Shown here piece after piece: positions 26,059 to 34,831 of a stretch of DNA of 64,000 nt. A model generated the notes under the pieces. The model was not told the DNA's origin. It searched no databases and saw only the letters and a program-made list of their open reading frames with translations. Each line of letters starts with the position of its first letter. Position 1 is the first letter of the stretch. The stretch covers positions 4,030,001-4,094,000 of the forward strand of contig NZ_CP159342.1 of NCBI RefSeq assembly GCF_040499845.1, given 5' to 3'. The position numbers and the translations under genes are program-made. The DNA is from Micromonospora sp. CCTCC AA 2012012 (GTDB taxonomy: Bacteria; Actinomycetota; Actinomycetes; Mycobacteriales; Micromonosporaceae).

Positions 26059-26841
26059 GTGCGTATCAACACTGTGAAACGGGCGCTCGTCGCGTTGGCC
26101 CTGGCGTTGCCGGGGGCCGCGATCGCCACGGTGGTCGCCGCGCCGGCGGCCCACGCCGACGGCTGTTTCACCTGGACCCGGCCCCTGTTCCAGGGGCGGT
26201 CCGGCACCGACGTCCGGCAACTCCAGATCCGGGTGGGCGGCTGGGCCGCCTACCGGGACATCGTCCGCGTCGACGGGATCTACGGCCCGGAGACCGCCGC
26301 CGCGGTCACGCGCTTCCAGGCGGCGTACGGGCTGCGCGCCGACGGGGTCGCCGGGCCGCAGACCTTCGCGAAGATCTACGCCCTGCAGGACGACGACTGC
26401 ACGCCGCGGCACTTCAGCTACACCGAGCTGGACAACGGCTGCGGCAAGGGCGGGTGGAGCGGGGGCCCGCTGTCGCCGACCGCGACGCGGGAGAACGCGG
26501 TCCGCACCATGTGGAAGCTGGAGGCGCTCCGTCGCAGCCTCGGCGACCAGCCGATCTACGTGACCAGCGGGTTCCGCAGCATCGCCTGCAACAGCCAGGT
26601 CGGCGGGGCGTCCGACAGCCAGCACCTCTACGGCAACGCGGCCGACGTGACCTCCCGCAGCTCGTCACTGTGCCAGCTGGCTCGCTCGGCTCGCAGCCGC
26701 GGCTTCAGCGGGATCTACGGCCCCGGCTACCCGAACCACTCCGACCACGTTCACCTCGACTCCCGTCGACAGAACACCGCCGACCGTTCCTCGGACACGA
26801 CGAGTTGGTCGGCCCCGGACTGCGGGGTCGGCGACGACTGA
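26059..26841 (+). CDS. secreted peptidoglycan-binding M15 peptidase
   Basis: A 260-residue exported protein. A signal peptide (1-34, ending AHA) precedes a PG_binding_1 domain (about 45-115; GTDVRQLQIRVGG and VDGIYGPETAAAVTRFQ) and a C-terminal peptidase M15 domain (about 130-245) with zinc ligands in QHLYGNAADV and the HVHLD end. It would cut peptide stems as a D,D-carboxypeptidase or endopeptidase. GTG 26059 is chosen because the signal peptide starts there. Confidence 0.9.
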   Translation: MRINTVKRALVALALALPGAAIATVVAAPAAHADGCFTWTRPLFQGRSGTDVRQLQIRVGGWAAYRDIVRVDGIYGPETAAAVTRFQAAYGLRADGVAGPQTFAKIYALQDDDCTPRHFSYTELDNGCGKGGWSGGPLSPTATRENAVRTMWKLEALRRSLGDQPIYVTSGFRSIACNSQVGGASDSQHLYGNAADVTSRSSSLCQLARSARSRGFSGIYGPGYPNHSDHVHLDSRRQNTADRSSDTTSWSAPDCGVGDD

Positions 26842-26973
26842 CCTGTCGAGGTCGACGACGGCCCGGCGTGGGAGTGGGGGGTGCCCGCGCCGGGCCGCCG
26901 CCGTCGCCCCGGGACTCGGACTGTCGGGCGTACCCCCGACAGGACCGCGCCGGCTCGACGAGTCGGAGGGTCG

Positions 26974-27432
26974 TCAGCTCGCCCGGGGCCAGCGCGGCCT
27001 GGTGGCGGGGGACGCCACCGGTCGACCGGTTCCGCCGGGCCGGATGGCGGGCCGCACGCCGGGTGCGGCGACCCGGCCGGCCTGGCCGCGCGGGGACGGG
27101 GTGCCCGGGGCGGTGGGTCGCGCGGACCCCGACCCGGTCAGCACGAACGGGAACGGCACGTGCACGAACGGGTTGCCGTGCCGCACCAGTGCGTCGACCT
27201 GCCGTTCGTTGAGGCCGTGCGCCGTCAGCACGCGCCGACCCCACCGGTGCAGGCGGCAGGGGTACGCCGCCCCGTCGTTGCGGCACTTCGGTCCGGCGGG
27301 CCACTCCTCGGCGGCGTGCACCACCACCGCCCGGACCGCGAGCCGGACATCCTCGGGGGTCAGGGTCGCCGGGACCGGCACCTCGCCCAGGATCTGATCG
27401 ATGGGATCCGTCGACTGCTCACCAACTCGCAC
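26974..27432 (-). CDS. hypothetical protein, CRND-PCRLHRWGRR family, copy B
   Basis: A 152-residue paralogue of the protein at 15078-15404. The shared core is AVRAVVVHAAEEW, CRND, PCRLHRWGRRVL and VDALVRHGNP; this copy has an added Pro/Arg-rich C-terminal tail of about 50 residues. GTG 27432 is set by GGGAGG seven bases upstream. Function unknown. Confidence 0.72.
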   Translation of the reverse strand: MRVGEQSTDPIDQILGEVPVPATLTPEDVRLAVRAVVVHAAEEWPAGPKCRNDGAAYPCRLHRWGRRVLTAHGLNERQVDALVRHGNPFVHVPFPFVLTGSGSARPTAPGTPSPRGQAGRVAAPGVRPAIRPGGTGRPVASPATRPRWPRAS

Positions 27433-27614
27433 GGCAGGCCTCCCGCAGCTCGGCAGCGGTGCGGCTGACCCGCCGCACCACATCCTCGCCCAGTGGTACG
27501 GGCCCCGGCCGGCAGGAGTTCAATCCCCGGATCTCCGCCGCCGGGCGTTCCGCTGCCGGCGGCTGTTCAGGCCGGTAGCGTGTCCGGCGAGACCGCGAGG
27601 CCGGGGAGCGTGCC

Positions 27615-28178
27615 ATGACCGAGCAGCAGCCGTATCGGGTGGTGTCCCGGCATCCGGGCTTCGAGCTGCGCCGCTATCCGGCCCACCTGGTCGCGGAGGT
27701 GCGCGTCGAGGGGCCCTTCGACCGGGCCGGCAATGAGGCGTTCCGGCCACTTGCCGGCTTCATCGGCGGGGCGAACCGGTCCCGTCGGCAGATCGGCATG
27801 ACCGCGCCGGTGGTGCAGGAGCCCGCCGGGTCGCAGAAGATCGCGATGACCGCGCCGGTGGTCCAGGAGGAGGGCGACCGGGCCGGCAGCTGGCTGGTGC
27901 GGTTCGTGATGCCGGCGAGCTTCACCGCGGCGACGCTCCCCGAGCCGGAGGATCCGCGGATCACCGTCCGGCAGATCCCCGAGGAGCTCGCCGCCGCGGC
28001 CCGGTTCTCCGGGCGGTGGACCACGGAGGCGTTCGAGCGGCGGGCCACCGCGCTGGGCCGGGCGGTCACCGACGCCGGACTCAGCCCGGCGGGCGCCGTC
28101 CGGTACGCCCGGTTCGACCCGCCGTGGAAGCCGTGGTTCCTGCGCCGCAACGAGGTCCTGCTCCCCGTCACCGAGTAG
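27615..28178 (+). CDS. SOUL-family haem-binding protein
   Basis: A 187-residue cytosolic protein of the SOUL/HBP family. The start YRVVSRHPGFELRRYP, the repeated IGMTAPVVQE and IAMTAPVVQE segments, FVMPASF, and ARFDPPWKPWFLRRNEV at the end are all family hallmarks. Family members bind haem or tetrapyrrole; the bacterial role is not defined. ATG 27615 has GGGGAG about seven bases upstream. Confidence 0.92.
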   Translation: MTEQQPYRVVSRHPGFELRRYPAHLVAEVRVEGPFDRAGNEAFRPLAGFIGGANRSRRQIGMTAPVVQEPAGSQKIAMTAPVVQEEGDRAGSWLVRFVMPASFTAATLPEPEDPRITVRQIPEELAAAARFSGRWTTEAFERRATALGRAVTDAGLSPAGAVRYARFDPPWKPWFLRRNEVLLPVTE

Positions 28179-28248
28179 TTCTTACGAGCCGAGGACGGTT
28201 CACCGCCCGGGCTGGCTTGCCGGGCACCGGCCTGGTGGGGTCGGTGCC

Positions 28249-29220
28249 ATGAGACGTCTACTGCAGACCCTCGCAACGGGGATCACCACCGCCACTCTCC
28301 TGCTGGTGCCGGCGCTGCCCGCCGGTGCCGCCACCGGGCCCGTACGGCTCGCCTCCGGCTCGGTCTCCCCGGCGGTGATCACCGCCGGGGAGACCGCCAC
28401 CCAGACCATCACCCTCACCCGCAAGGCGCCGCGCGGCGGCGTGGACGTGGCCCTCTACGGCGACGTGGTCTACCAGAGCTTCACCGGCGGGCACGTCGTC
28501 GTGCCGGCGGGTCGCAGGAGCGTCAGCTTCCCGATCCGGGTGGCGTCGCCGGAGGTGACGACCGTCGTCCCGCTCTACGCCCAGGTCCCCGGCAGCGACC
28601 TGGTACGGATCGCGGAGGTCACCGTGCTGCCCGGTGATCCGGCGGCGCAGGGCGTGGTCGACCTGCGCTTCAGCCCGGCGGCGGCCGTCGAGGGCAGCTC
28701 GGTCACCGGCACGGTGGTGCTGGCCGCACCGGCCGCCACGGGCGGGGTCGCCGTGACGCTGTGGAGCAACACCTCGTACGGACCCAACGTGTACGTCCCG
28801 CCGTCGGTGGTGGTGCCGGCGGGTCAGACCAGCGTCAGCTTCACGGCCGTGGTCAACCAGGCCCAGGTCCCCGCGGTGGTCCGCCCGTCGGCGCACCTGG
28901 GCACCACCCGCGCGACCGGTCGGCTGGCGGTGGTGCCGCCCACCTTCGCCGTCGGGCCCGGTTACGTCGCCCGGGGCGCGGTCAACGACGTGGTGGTCGG
29001 GATCGGCACCGCGGCGAACCCGACCGGGGTGACCATCGCCCTGCACAGCGACCGGCCCGACGTGGTGGTGCCGGCGACCGTCCAGGTGCCGGCCGGCAGC
29101 CCGGGTGTGATCTTCCCGGTGACCGTGGCCGCGGACGCCTCGGTCAGCGAACCCGGCACGATCACCGCCACCTGGAACGGCACGACCGTCAGCAACACCT
29201 TCGTCGTCGGCTACAACTGA
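28249..29220 (+). CDS. secreted beta-sandwich repeat protein
   Basis: A 323-residue exported protein. A signal peptide ends about residue 28 (AGAA). The mature part holds three Ig-like or Calx-beta-like units of about 95 residues, each with a strand pattern ending in VVVPAGRRSVSFP, VVVPAGQTSVSFT or VQVPAGSPGVIFP. No catalytic residues or cysteines are seen. The likely location is cell surface or medium; function is unknown. Confidence 0.75.
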   Translation: MRRLLQTLATGITTATLLLVPALPAGAATGPVRLASGSVSPAVITAGETATQTITLTRKAPRGGVDVALYGDVVYQSFTGGHVVVPAGRRSVSFPIRVASPEVTTVVPLYAQVPGSDLVRIAEVTVLPGDPAAQGVVDLRFSPAAAVEGSSVTGTVVLAAPAATGGVAVTLWSNTSYGPNVYVPPSVVVPAGQTSVSFTAVVNQAQVPAVVRPSAHLGTTRATGRLAVVPPTFAVGPGYVARGAVNDVVVGIGTAANPTGVTIALHSDRPDVVVPATVQVPAGSPGVIFPVTVAADASVSEPGTITATWNGTTVSNTFVVGYN

Positions 29221-29230
29221 CCACCCCGCT

Positions 29231-29266
29231 CGGTGGGCGGGCGCGTTCCGTCGTGCCCGCCCGCCG
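29231..29266. terminator. hairpin after the secreted repeat protein gene
   Basis: A 12-bp stem with one mismatch (29231-29242 with 29255-29266) and a 12-base loop, 10 bp past the stop and before the convergent radical-SAM gene. Confidence 0.6.
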
Positions 29267-29306
29267 ACCTGCGCGATGCGGGGGCCCGCCGGGCCCGGCC
29301 GGTCGG

Positions 29307-29984
29307 TCAGGGCCGCTCGACCCGCAGCTGCGCCGACGCGAGCAGCTCGTCGAGCGCGTCCAGCTCCGCCCAGCCGTTGACGGCGACCCGGCCGGCCGCG
29401 TCGACCACGACCTCGACCCGGTCCGGCGTGTGCGGCAGGTCGTCGAGCAGGTCCGGGAACCGGTCGCTGAGCAGCGCGAACTCCTGGTTGGTGGAGCCCA
29501 CCCAGGGTCGCTCGGTGTCGATCAGGTCGGCCCGGAACGGACCGGCGACCAGCAGGTCGGTCTCGGCCAGCAGCGCCGCCACGTCCTCCCGGCCGCTGTC
29601 CACCGCGCGCCGCAGGCCGTCCCGGCTGTAGCCGGTGAAGGTCATCACCGAGCGGCCCGCCCGGCGTACTCCGGCGGCCACCTCGGCCAGCGCGGCGGCC
29701 TGGTCGAAGGGCTCCCCACCGAGCAGGGTCAGTCCGTCGGTGCCCGCGTCGAGCACCCGCCGCACCAGCTCGGCCGGGGTCGTCCGCTCACCACCCCGGA
29801 AGCCCCACAGCTGCGGGTTGAAGCAGCCCGGGCAGCGGATCGCGCAACCCTGCACCCAGACGGCCGTGCGGTTGCCCGGGCCCTCGGCCCGGGTGGCGGC
29901 GAGGAACCGGGCCAGCACGACCAGCTGCGACCCGGACGCCGGCCGCCGGACCGGGCCGGCCTCAGAGATCGAGTACGCGTCCAT
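29307..29984 (-). CDS. radical SAM 4Fe-4S activase-like protein (single-cluster)
   Basis: A 225-residue protein, last gene of a five-gene operon. Cluster ligands are C47, C51 and C54 in CAIRCPGC; RAEGPGNR just before and LLGGEPFDQ after (SAM-binding GGE) resemble NrdG/PflA-type activases and the Fer4_12 family. It could place a glycyl radical or modify a partner, but no glycyl-radical enzyme is nearby. Its start overlaps the upstream gene by 23 bp, showing co-translation. Related genes are often found beside Ycf46-like ATPases and DUF1257/DUF2997 proteins. Confidence 0.82.
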   Translation of the reverse strand: MDAYSISEAGPVRRPASGSQLVVLARFLAATRAEGPGNRTAVWVQGCAIRCPGCFNPQLWGFRGGERTTPAELVRRVLDAGTDGLTLLGGEPFDQAAALAEVAAGVRRAGRSVMTFTGYSRDGLRRAVDSGREDVAALLAETDLLVAGPFRADLIDTERPWVGSTNQEFALLSDRFPDLLDDLPHTPDRVEVVVDAAGRVAVNGWAELDALDELLASAQLRVERP

Positions 29985-31011
29985 GCGGCTGACCGGGGAG
30001 CGTGGCGGGACCGGCCGGGGGCACGCAGACCAGCACGTCCCGCAGCCGGGCGTACTCGTGCGGGGCGAGGTGCGCCGCGGCGACGAACTCGGCGACGCTG
30101 CCGTAGCCGCCCCGGGCGTCCCGCTCGGCGAGCACCCGGTGCACCCGGGCCGCGTCGAAGCCGGGCAGGGCGGCGAACTGCTCCGCCCCGGCGGTGTTGA
30201 CGTCCAGCGTGGAGCCGGCGGGCGACACCGGTGCGGGAGCCACCGGCGATCCGGGCGGCGTCGGTGCTGCCCACGGCTGCTGCGGCACCGCCGCCGTGGG
30301 GTCGGCCGCCGGGAAGCCGGCAGCGGTCGGGTCGCCCGGCACGCCGCCGACCGGCGGATAGGCCGGGGCGACCGGCTGGCCCGGCGCTGCGGAGACCGGC
30401 GGAAAGGCCGGCTGGCCCGGCGGCGCCGAGACGGGCGGAAAGGCCGGAGCGGCCGGGTGACCCGGTGCCGCGGAGACCGGCGGGAAGGCGGGGGCGGCCG
30501 GGGCGGGATGACCGCTCCAGCCGGTGGCGGCCGGCGGGGGCGGCCACCCCTGGAACGGCGGCGAGCCGGTCCAGCCGGTCGGCTGCTGGTACCAGGGCCG
30601 GTAGGCGGCCCGCCAGCGCAGCCAGGCCGGGTTGATCACCAGCGCGTGCACGAAGCCGGCGATCCAGATCGCCAGCCACGCGGCGACCGCCACGTTGATC
30701 AGGACGGTGCCCTTCTGGGCCTCGCCGACGATGACGAAGGTGGCCCAGCCCAGCACCAGGTAACCGATGCCGGCGATCCACCAGCCCGGCCGCCGGGCCC
30801 GCACCCCGACGTAGACGAGACCGATTCCGCCCAGGCAGCCGAGGCCCAGCGTGGGCAGGAGCAGCCACCAGCTGTGCAGCAGCCGCCACTTCCAGCTGGC
30901 CGCCTTGTTCGGGGTGACGGCGACCGGGGTGGCGGCGGCGCCCGGGCCGTACGCACCGGGTGGTGGGCCGGACGGGAACGGCGGCCAACCCCCGTCAGGC
31001 GCGGTCGACAT
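29962..31011 (-). CDS. membrane protein with proline-rich repeats and ComEA-like helix-hairpin-helix
   Basis: A 349-residue protein. A Pro/Gly-rich start is followed by three or four hydrophobic segments (about 47-125; WWLLLPTLGLGCLGGIGLVYV, IGYLVLGWATFVIVG, VAVAAWLAIWIAGFVHAL). Next is a low-complexity stretch built from repeats of about 12-14 residues around FPPVSAAPG. The C-terminal about 75 residues form a helix-hairpin-helix domain (LDVNTAGAEQFAALPGFD ... GYGSVAEFVAAAHL) that usually contacts DNA. It overlaps the genes on both sides, so it belongs to the ATPase operon, and could tether the system to the membrane. Confidence 0.78.
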   Translation of the reverse strand: MSTAPDGGWPPFPSGPPPGAYGPGAAATPVAVTPNKAASWKWRLLHSWWLLLPTLGLGCLGGIGLVYVGVRARRPGWWIAGIGYLVLGWATFVIVGEAQKGTVLINVAVAAWLAIWIAGFVHALVINPAWLRWRAAYRPWYQQPTGWTGSPPFQGWPPPPAATGWSGHPAPAAPAFPPVSAAPGHPAAPAFPPVSAPPGQPAFPPVSAAPGQPVAPAYPPVGGVPGDPTAAGFPAADPTAAVPQQPWAAPTPPGSPVAPAPVSPAGSTLDVNTAGAEQFAALPGFDAARVHRVLAERDARGGYGSVAEFVAAAHLAPHEYARLRDVLVCVPPAGPATLPGQPHGRVLDL

Positions 31012-31207
31012 CGCGTTCCTCCTGCCACCCGGTCACGCCGGTCCGGGTCAGGTCGGCGGTGTACGCGCTCTCGACCGCCCGCGCGGCCAACAGGTCCTCC
31101 AGGACCGCCACGTAGTCCAGGCAGCGCTCGCCGAGCACGTCGTGGGTCTGCGCGGTCACCGAACCGTCCGGGTGCACGGTCACCTCGACCCGGGGCCGGT
31201 CGCTCAT
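30995..31207 (-). CDS. DUF2997-like small protein
   Basis: A 70-residue protein with the DUF2997 pattern: RVEVTVHPDGSVTAQTHDVLGERCLDYVAVLEDLL, that is, a beta-hairpin, a cysteine and a helix. The family has no known activity and co-occurs with DUF1257 (Ycf35) and Ycf46-type ATPases, for example in cyanobacteria. The 4-bp overlap with the upstream stop and the 17-bp overlap with the downstream gene show translational coupling. Confidence 0.78.
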   Translation of the reverse strand: MSDRPRVEVTVHPDGSVTAQTHDVLGERCLDYVAVLEDLLAARAVESAYTADLTRTGVTGWQEERDVDRA

Positions 31208-31659
31208 GCCGACCGCCCCTCGACGGCGAAGACGAGGCGTACCGAGGCGTCCTCGGTGACCTGCTCGGATTCCAGCCGCAGCCCGGCGGCGGGGGCCTGG
31301 GCGCGCAGCCGGTCGAGCACCGCCCGCTGCACCTGCCGCCCGTACGCGGCGTCGACCGACTGCACGATCGCCACCGCCCGTTCCTCGTCGACGTCGCCGG
31401 TGAGGTGCGCGGTCCAGACGCCGTCGGCGCCGCGCCGGAACTCGGCGCGTACGCCGTCCCAGTCGGCGGTGATCGCGGCCTGGTCGGCGGCGACGACCGC
31501 GCCGGTGTCGCGCAGCGCGCCGGCGAGCAGCGTCTCGTCCCGCATCCGGGTCTGCACCTGGCAGATCGTCCGGCCCTGGTCGTCGCGGTCGGCGCCGGCG
31601 GTGTGCGCGGCGGCCACGGTGGCCACCGCGAGCGGTAGGAGTATCAGCGAGATGCTCAC
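31204..31659 (-). CDS. DUF1257 (Ycf35)-like protein with hydrophobic N-terminus
   Basis: A 151-residue protein. The segment VQTRMRDETLLAGALRDTG and the C-terminal VDAAYGRQVQRAVLDRLRAQ followed by a basic strand (LRLESEQVTEDASVRLVF) match the DUF1257/Ycf35 pattern. Unlike typical members it opens with a hydrophobic stretch (ISLILLPLAVATVAAAH) that may anchor it in the membrane. GTG 31659 has GGAG close upstream. It lies 31 bp after the ATPase gene. Confidence 0.66.
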   Translation of the reverse strand: MSISLILLPLAVATVAAAHTAGADRDDQGRTICQVQTRMRDETLLAGALRDTGAVVAADQAAITADWDGVRAEFRRGADGVWTAHLTGDVDEERAVAIVQSVDAAYGRQVQRAVLDRLRAQAPAAGLRLESEQVTEDASVRLVFAVEGRSA

Positions 31660-31690
31660 CGGAGCACTCCCCTCGGTTCGGTGGCGGACA

Positions 31691-33313
31691 TCAGAACTCC
31701 ACGGCCCGTCCGCCGTGCGGGCCGCCCGGGCGGCCCGGGCCGGTGGCGGTCCGCGGGTCGAGGTCCCAGTCCTCGGCGGCGGTGGCCGCGACGGCCCGGT
31801 TCTCCGCCCAGCTGCGGACGGCGTCCAGCTTCTCGGCCTGGGTGACGCTCAACGGGACCATGTTGACCAGTGCGCGCAACAGGTCGTCGCGGCGCAGCGG
31901 CCGGCGCTCGGCGTACGCGTCGTAGAGCCCGCCGACGACGGCCTGTTCGATCTCGGCGCCGGAGTAGCCGTCGCTCAGCTCGGCCAGCTCGCCGAGGAGG
32001 GCGTGGTCGACGGTGAGTTCGCCGGCCACCGCCGGGTGCCGCAGTCGGCGTCCGACGTGCAGCGCCCAGATGGCCGCGCGTTCCGCGCGGGTCGGCAGGT
32101 CGACGAAGAAGATCTCGTCGAAGCGTCCCTTGCGGAGCAGTTCCGGTGGCAGGCCGGCGAAGTCGTTGGCGGTGGCGATGACGAAGACCGGTCGGGTCTT
32201 CTCCTGCATCCAGGTGAGGAAGGAGCCGAACACCCGGGCGGAGGTGCCGGAGTCGCCGCTCCCGCCGGCGAATCCCTTCTCGATCTCGTCGAGCCAGAGC
32301 ACACAGGGCGCGACGGCCTCGGCGGTACGGAGCGCGGCGCGCATGTTCTGCTCGCTGGAGCCGACCAGGCCGGCGAAGACCTTGCCGATGTCGAGCCGGA
32401 GCAGCGGCAGGTGCCAGGCGGCGGCGACGGCCTTGGCGGTCATCGACTTGCCGCAACCCGGTACCCCGGTGATGAGCACCCCGCGCGGCGCCGGCAGCCC
32501 GTACCTGGCGGCCTCGGCGAGCCAGGAGCCGTCGCGTCGGGCCAGCCACCGCTTCAGGTTCTCCAGGCCGCCGACGTCGGTGAGGGCGACGCTGTCCTCC
32601 ACGAACTCCAGCAGCCCGGAGCGGCGGACGGCCTGCCGTTTCTCCTCGTGCACCACGCTCAGGTCGCGGGCGTCGAGCACGCCGTCGTCCACCATGGCGC
32701 GGGCGAAGGCGTTCTCCGCCTCGTGCAGGGTGAGGCCGAGGGCGGCCTTGGCGAGGCGTTCCCGGCCGGCCTCGTCGAGGTCGACCCGGATCCGGCCGCT
32801 GGTCGCGTTGGCCGCGATCATGCCGTCCAGCACGGCCCGGATCTCCGGCTCGCTGGGGAGCGGGAAGTCGACCACGGTGACGTCCTTCGCCAGCTCCACC
32901 GGCAGGTGCGGCACGGGCGTGACCAGCACGAGGGTGCGCGGCACCGGGCCGGTGCGGAAGGCGACGGCCAGGTCGCGCAGCCGGCGTACCACCCCTGGTT
33001 CGGCGGGCCGGCCGGCGGCGCCGAGGGCGGGGTGCAGGTCGCTGAGGACGACGACGGCGGGCTCGTCCAGCCGCAGGATCGCGTCGAGGGCCGCCGCCGG
33101 GTCGGTGGTGCCCTGGCGGGCGGCGCCGTCGGGCGACACCAGGCCGCGGGTGGTCGACCAGGTCCAGAGCCGGCGCGGGGTCCGCACGCGGGCGGCGTCG
33201 TGGGCCACCGCGGTGATCTCGGCGATCACCCGCTGTTCCTCGTACGACTCGACGAGCAGCACCGGGATCCGGGCCTTGAGAAGCTGAGCCAGGGTGTCAC
33301 GGAACGTGGCCAT
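31691..33313 (-). CDS. Ycf46-like AAA ATPase
   Basis: A 540-residue ATPase that starts the five-gene operon. Residues 1-230 are an N-terminal P-loop-like or RecA-like domain without a clear Walker A ([26 protein letters not shown] is typical of Ycf46). Residues about 245-490 are a complete AAA module: Walker A GVPGCGKS (283-290), Walker B LWLDEIEK, sensor ATANDF and an arginine finger in [11 protein letters not shown]. The AAA C-terminal helical lid ([14 protein letters not shown]) follows. It probably remodels or unfolds a partner, perhaps the DUF1257/DUF2997 proteins. The length is normal for Ycf46. Confidence 0.88.
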   Translation of the reverse strand: MATFRDTLAQLLKARIPVLLVESYEEQRVIAEITAVAHDAARVRTPRRLWTWSTTRGLVSPDGAARQGTTDPAAALDAILRLDEPAVVVLSDLHPALGAAGRPAEPGVVRRLRDLAVAFRTGPVPRTLVLVTPVPHLPVELAKDVTVVDFPLPSEPEIRAVLDGMIAANATSGRIRVDLDEAGRERLAKAALGLTLHEAENAFARAMVDDGVLDARDLSVVHEEKRQAVRRSGLLEFVEDSVALTDVGGLENLKRWLARRDGSWLAEAARYGLPAPRGVLITGVPGCGKSMTAKAVAAAWHLPLLRLDIGKVFAGLVGSSEQNMRAALRTAEAVAPCVLWLDEIEKGFAGGSGDSGTSARVFGSFLTWMQEKTRPVFVIATANDFAGLPPELLRKGRFDEIFFVDLPTRAERAAIWALHVGRRLRHPAVAGELTVDHALLGELAELSDGYSGAEIEQAVVGGLYDAYAERRPLRRDDLLRALVNMVPLSVTQAEKLDAVRSWAENRAVAATAAEDWDLDPRTATGPGRPGGPHGGRAVEF

Positions 33314-33435
33314 GGTGGTTGCCTCCCCCCGCAAGCGCCCGAGCCGCGCAGACTTTAGCACCGGCCGTCCGGTACGGCGGTCTGTCGCCGGACCTGGCCG
33401 ACCGTTACCGTTCCCCGTCTGGGGAGGTGCCGTCG

Positions 33436-34368
33436 GTGTACGTCGTATCGGTGATCAACTACAAGGGCGGGGTGGGCAAGACCACCATGACCGCCAACCT
33501 CGGGGCCGAGTTGGCCAACCGGGGGATGAAGGTGCTGCTGATCGACCTGGATCCGCAGGCCAGCCTGACGTTCAGCTTCTACGATCCGGACGACTGGCGG
33601 GAGCGGCTGCGCGACGGCCGGACGGTCAAGCGCTGGTACGACGGACTGCGCGGGGACGGCCCGAAGGTCACCCTCGGTGAGCTGGTCGTCTCCCCCGGCC
33701 CGGCGAACGCCCACCTGAAGGGCGCCGGCCGACTCGACCTCATCGCCTCGCACCTGCAGCTCGTGGACATCGACCTGGCGCTGGCCCGGGGCGTCGCGGA
33801 CGGCGACGAGTACGACGCCGAGCTGTTCCGGGTGCGCGGCTCCCTCGCCGAGGGACTGCACGACGAGGCGCTGGACCCGTACGACCTGGTGCTGATCGAC
33901 TGTCCGCCGAACTTCAACGTGGTCACCCAGTCGGCGATCATCGCCAGTGACCACCTGCTCATCCCGGCGAAGGCCGACTATCTCTCCACCCTCGGCATCG
34001 ACTATCTGCACGGCAACGTCCGGGAACTGGTCGACCGCTACAACGCCGACGCGCGGCGGTTCGCCCGGATCCGCCGGCACCACAAGGTCGCCCCGGACAT
34101 CGCGGGCGTGGTCTTCACGATGATCCAGCTGATGGCGCAGCGGCCCATCGCCGCCCATCAGGGCTACATGGACCAGGTGCGCGCGCTCGGCGTACCGGTG
34201 CTGCCCACCGCGCTGCGGGAGAACGTCACCCTGTTCGCCACGAACACCCCGCGCGGGGTGCCGGTGGTGCTGCGGGACCGGGTCACCGCGCCGCCGGTCC
34301 GCGACGAGCTGCGGCAGATCACCACGGAGTTCCTGGCCCATCTCCAGCCGGCGGGGGCGACCGCATGA
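33436..34368 (+). CDS. ParA-family ATPase
   Basis: A 310-residue deviant Walker-A ATPase. [17 protein letters not shown] at the N-terminus is the ParA/MinD motif with signature lysine, then [12 protein letters not shown] and [12 protein letters not shown] (Walker B). It could position DNA or a protein complex. GTG 33436 is chosen because GGGGAGG lies eight bases upstream; an in-frame GTG at 33427 is less favourable. It is divergent from the Ycf46-like gene across 122 bp and is followed by a small partner with an overlap. Confidence 0.86.
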   Translation: MYVVSVINYKGGVGKTTMTANLGAELANRGMKVLLIDLDPQASLTFSFYDPDDWRERLRDGRTVKRWYDGLRGDGPKVTLGELVVSPGPANAHLKGAGRLDLIASHLQLVDIDLALARGVADGDEYDAELFRVRGSLAEGLHDEALDPYDLVLIDCPPNFNVVTQSAIIASDHLLIPAKADYLSTLGIDYLHGNVRELVDRYNADARRFARIRRHHKVAPDIAGVVFTMIQLMAQRPIAAHQGYMDQVRALGVPVLPTALRENVTLFATNTPRGVPVVLRDRVTAPPVRDELRQITTEFLAHLQPAGATA

Positions 34369-34781
34369 CGGATCCGTCGCTCGCCGTGCTGACCCGGGTC
34401 GCCGAGTTCCTGACCGCCCTCTCCCCGGCCGAGGTGACCGACCTGGCCGCCGGCCGCGCCCGCCTCGCCCTGCTCCCGACCGTCTCCCCCGCCCCCTCGA
34501 CGTCGTCCCCGGACCGGCCCACGCCCGCGTCTCCCGTTCCGGCCCGCGCGGCGACGTCCGCCGTGGACCCGGCCGTCGCGCACGCGGCGCTGGTCGCCAT
34601 GTCGGACCGCGCCGACGGTACGGCCTACCTGGCGTCGTGGACGACCCGGGAGCTGCGGGCGCTCGCGGCACACGTCGGGCTGCGCGGCATCGGTGGGCTG
34701 CGCAAGTCCGACCTCGTCGACCTGATCGTCGACCGCACCATCGGCTTCCGGCTCAACTCCAGCGCCATCCGTCAACGGTGA
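34365..34781 (+). CDS. ParA partner with C-terminal Rho-N/SAP-like domain
   Basis: A 138-residue protein whose start overlaps the ParA stop by 4 bp (ATGA). Residues 1-40 are helical (VLTRVAEFLTALSPAEVTDL), 41-75 a Pro/Ser-rich linker. The last 50 residues (TTRELRALAAHVGLRGIGGLRKSDLVDLIV) match the small helix-turn-helix fold of Rho N-terminal or SAP domains, which bind nucleic acid. It plausibly is the DNA-binding half of a partition-like pair. No ParB signature is visible. Confidence 0.72.
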   Translation: MTDPSLAVLTRVAEFLTALSPAEVTDLAAGRARLALLPTVSPAPSTSSPDRPTPASPVPARAATSAVDPAVAHAALVAMSDRADGTAYLASWTTRELRALAAHVGLRGIGGLRKSDLVDLIVDRTIGFRLNSSAIRQR

Positions 34782-34831
34782 CCACGACCGGACCGGATTC
34801 CCGGGCCGTCAACTCTTCCGACCTTCCAGGA

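Noticed and set aside
30851..33358. An 835-codon plus-strand frame antisense to the Ycf46 operon
   Set aside because: No motifs or ribosome site; all five opposite-strand genes are well supported.
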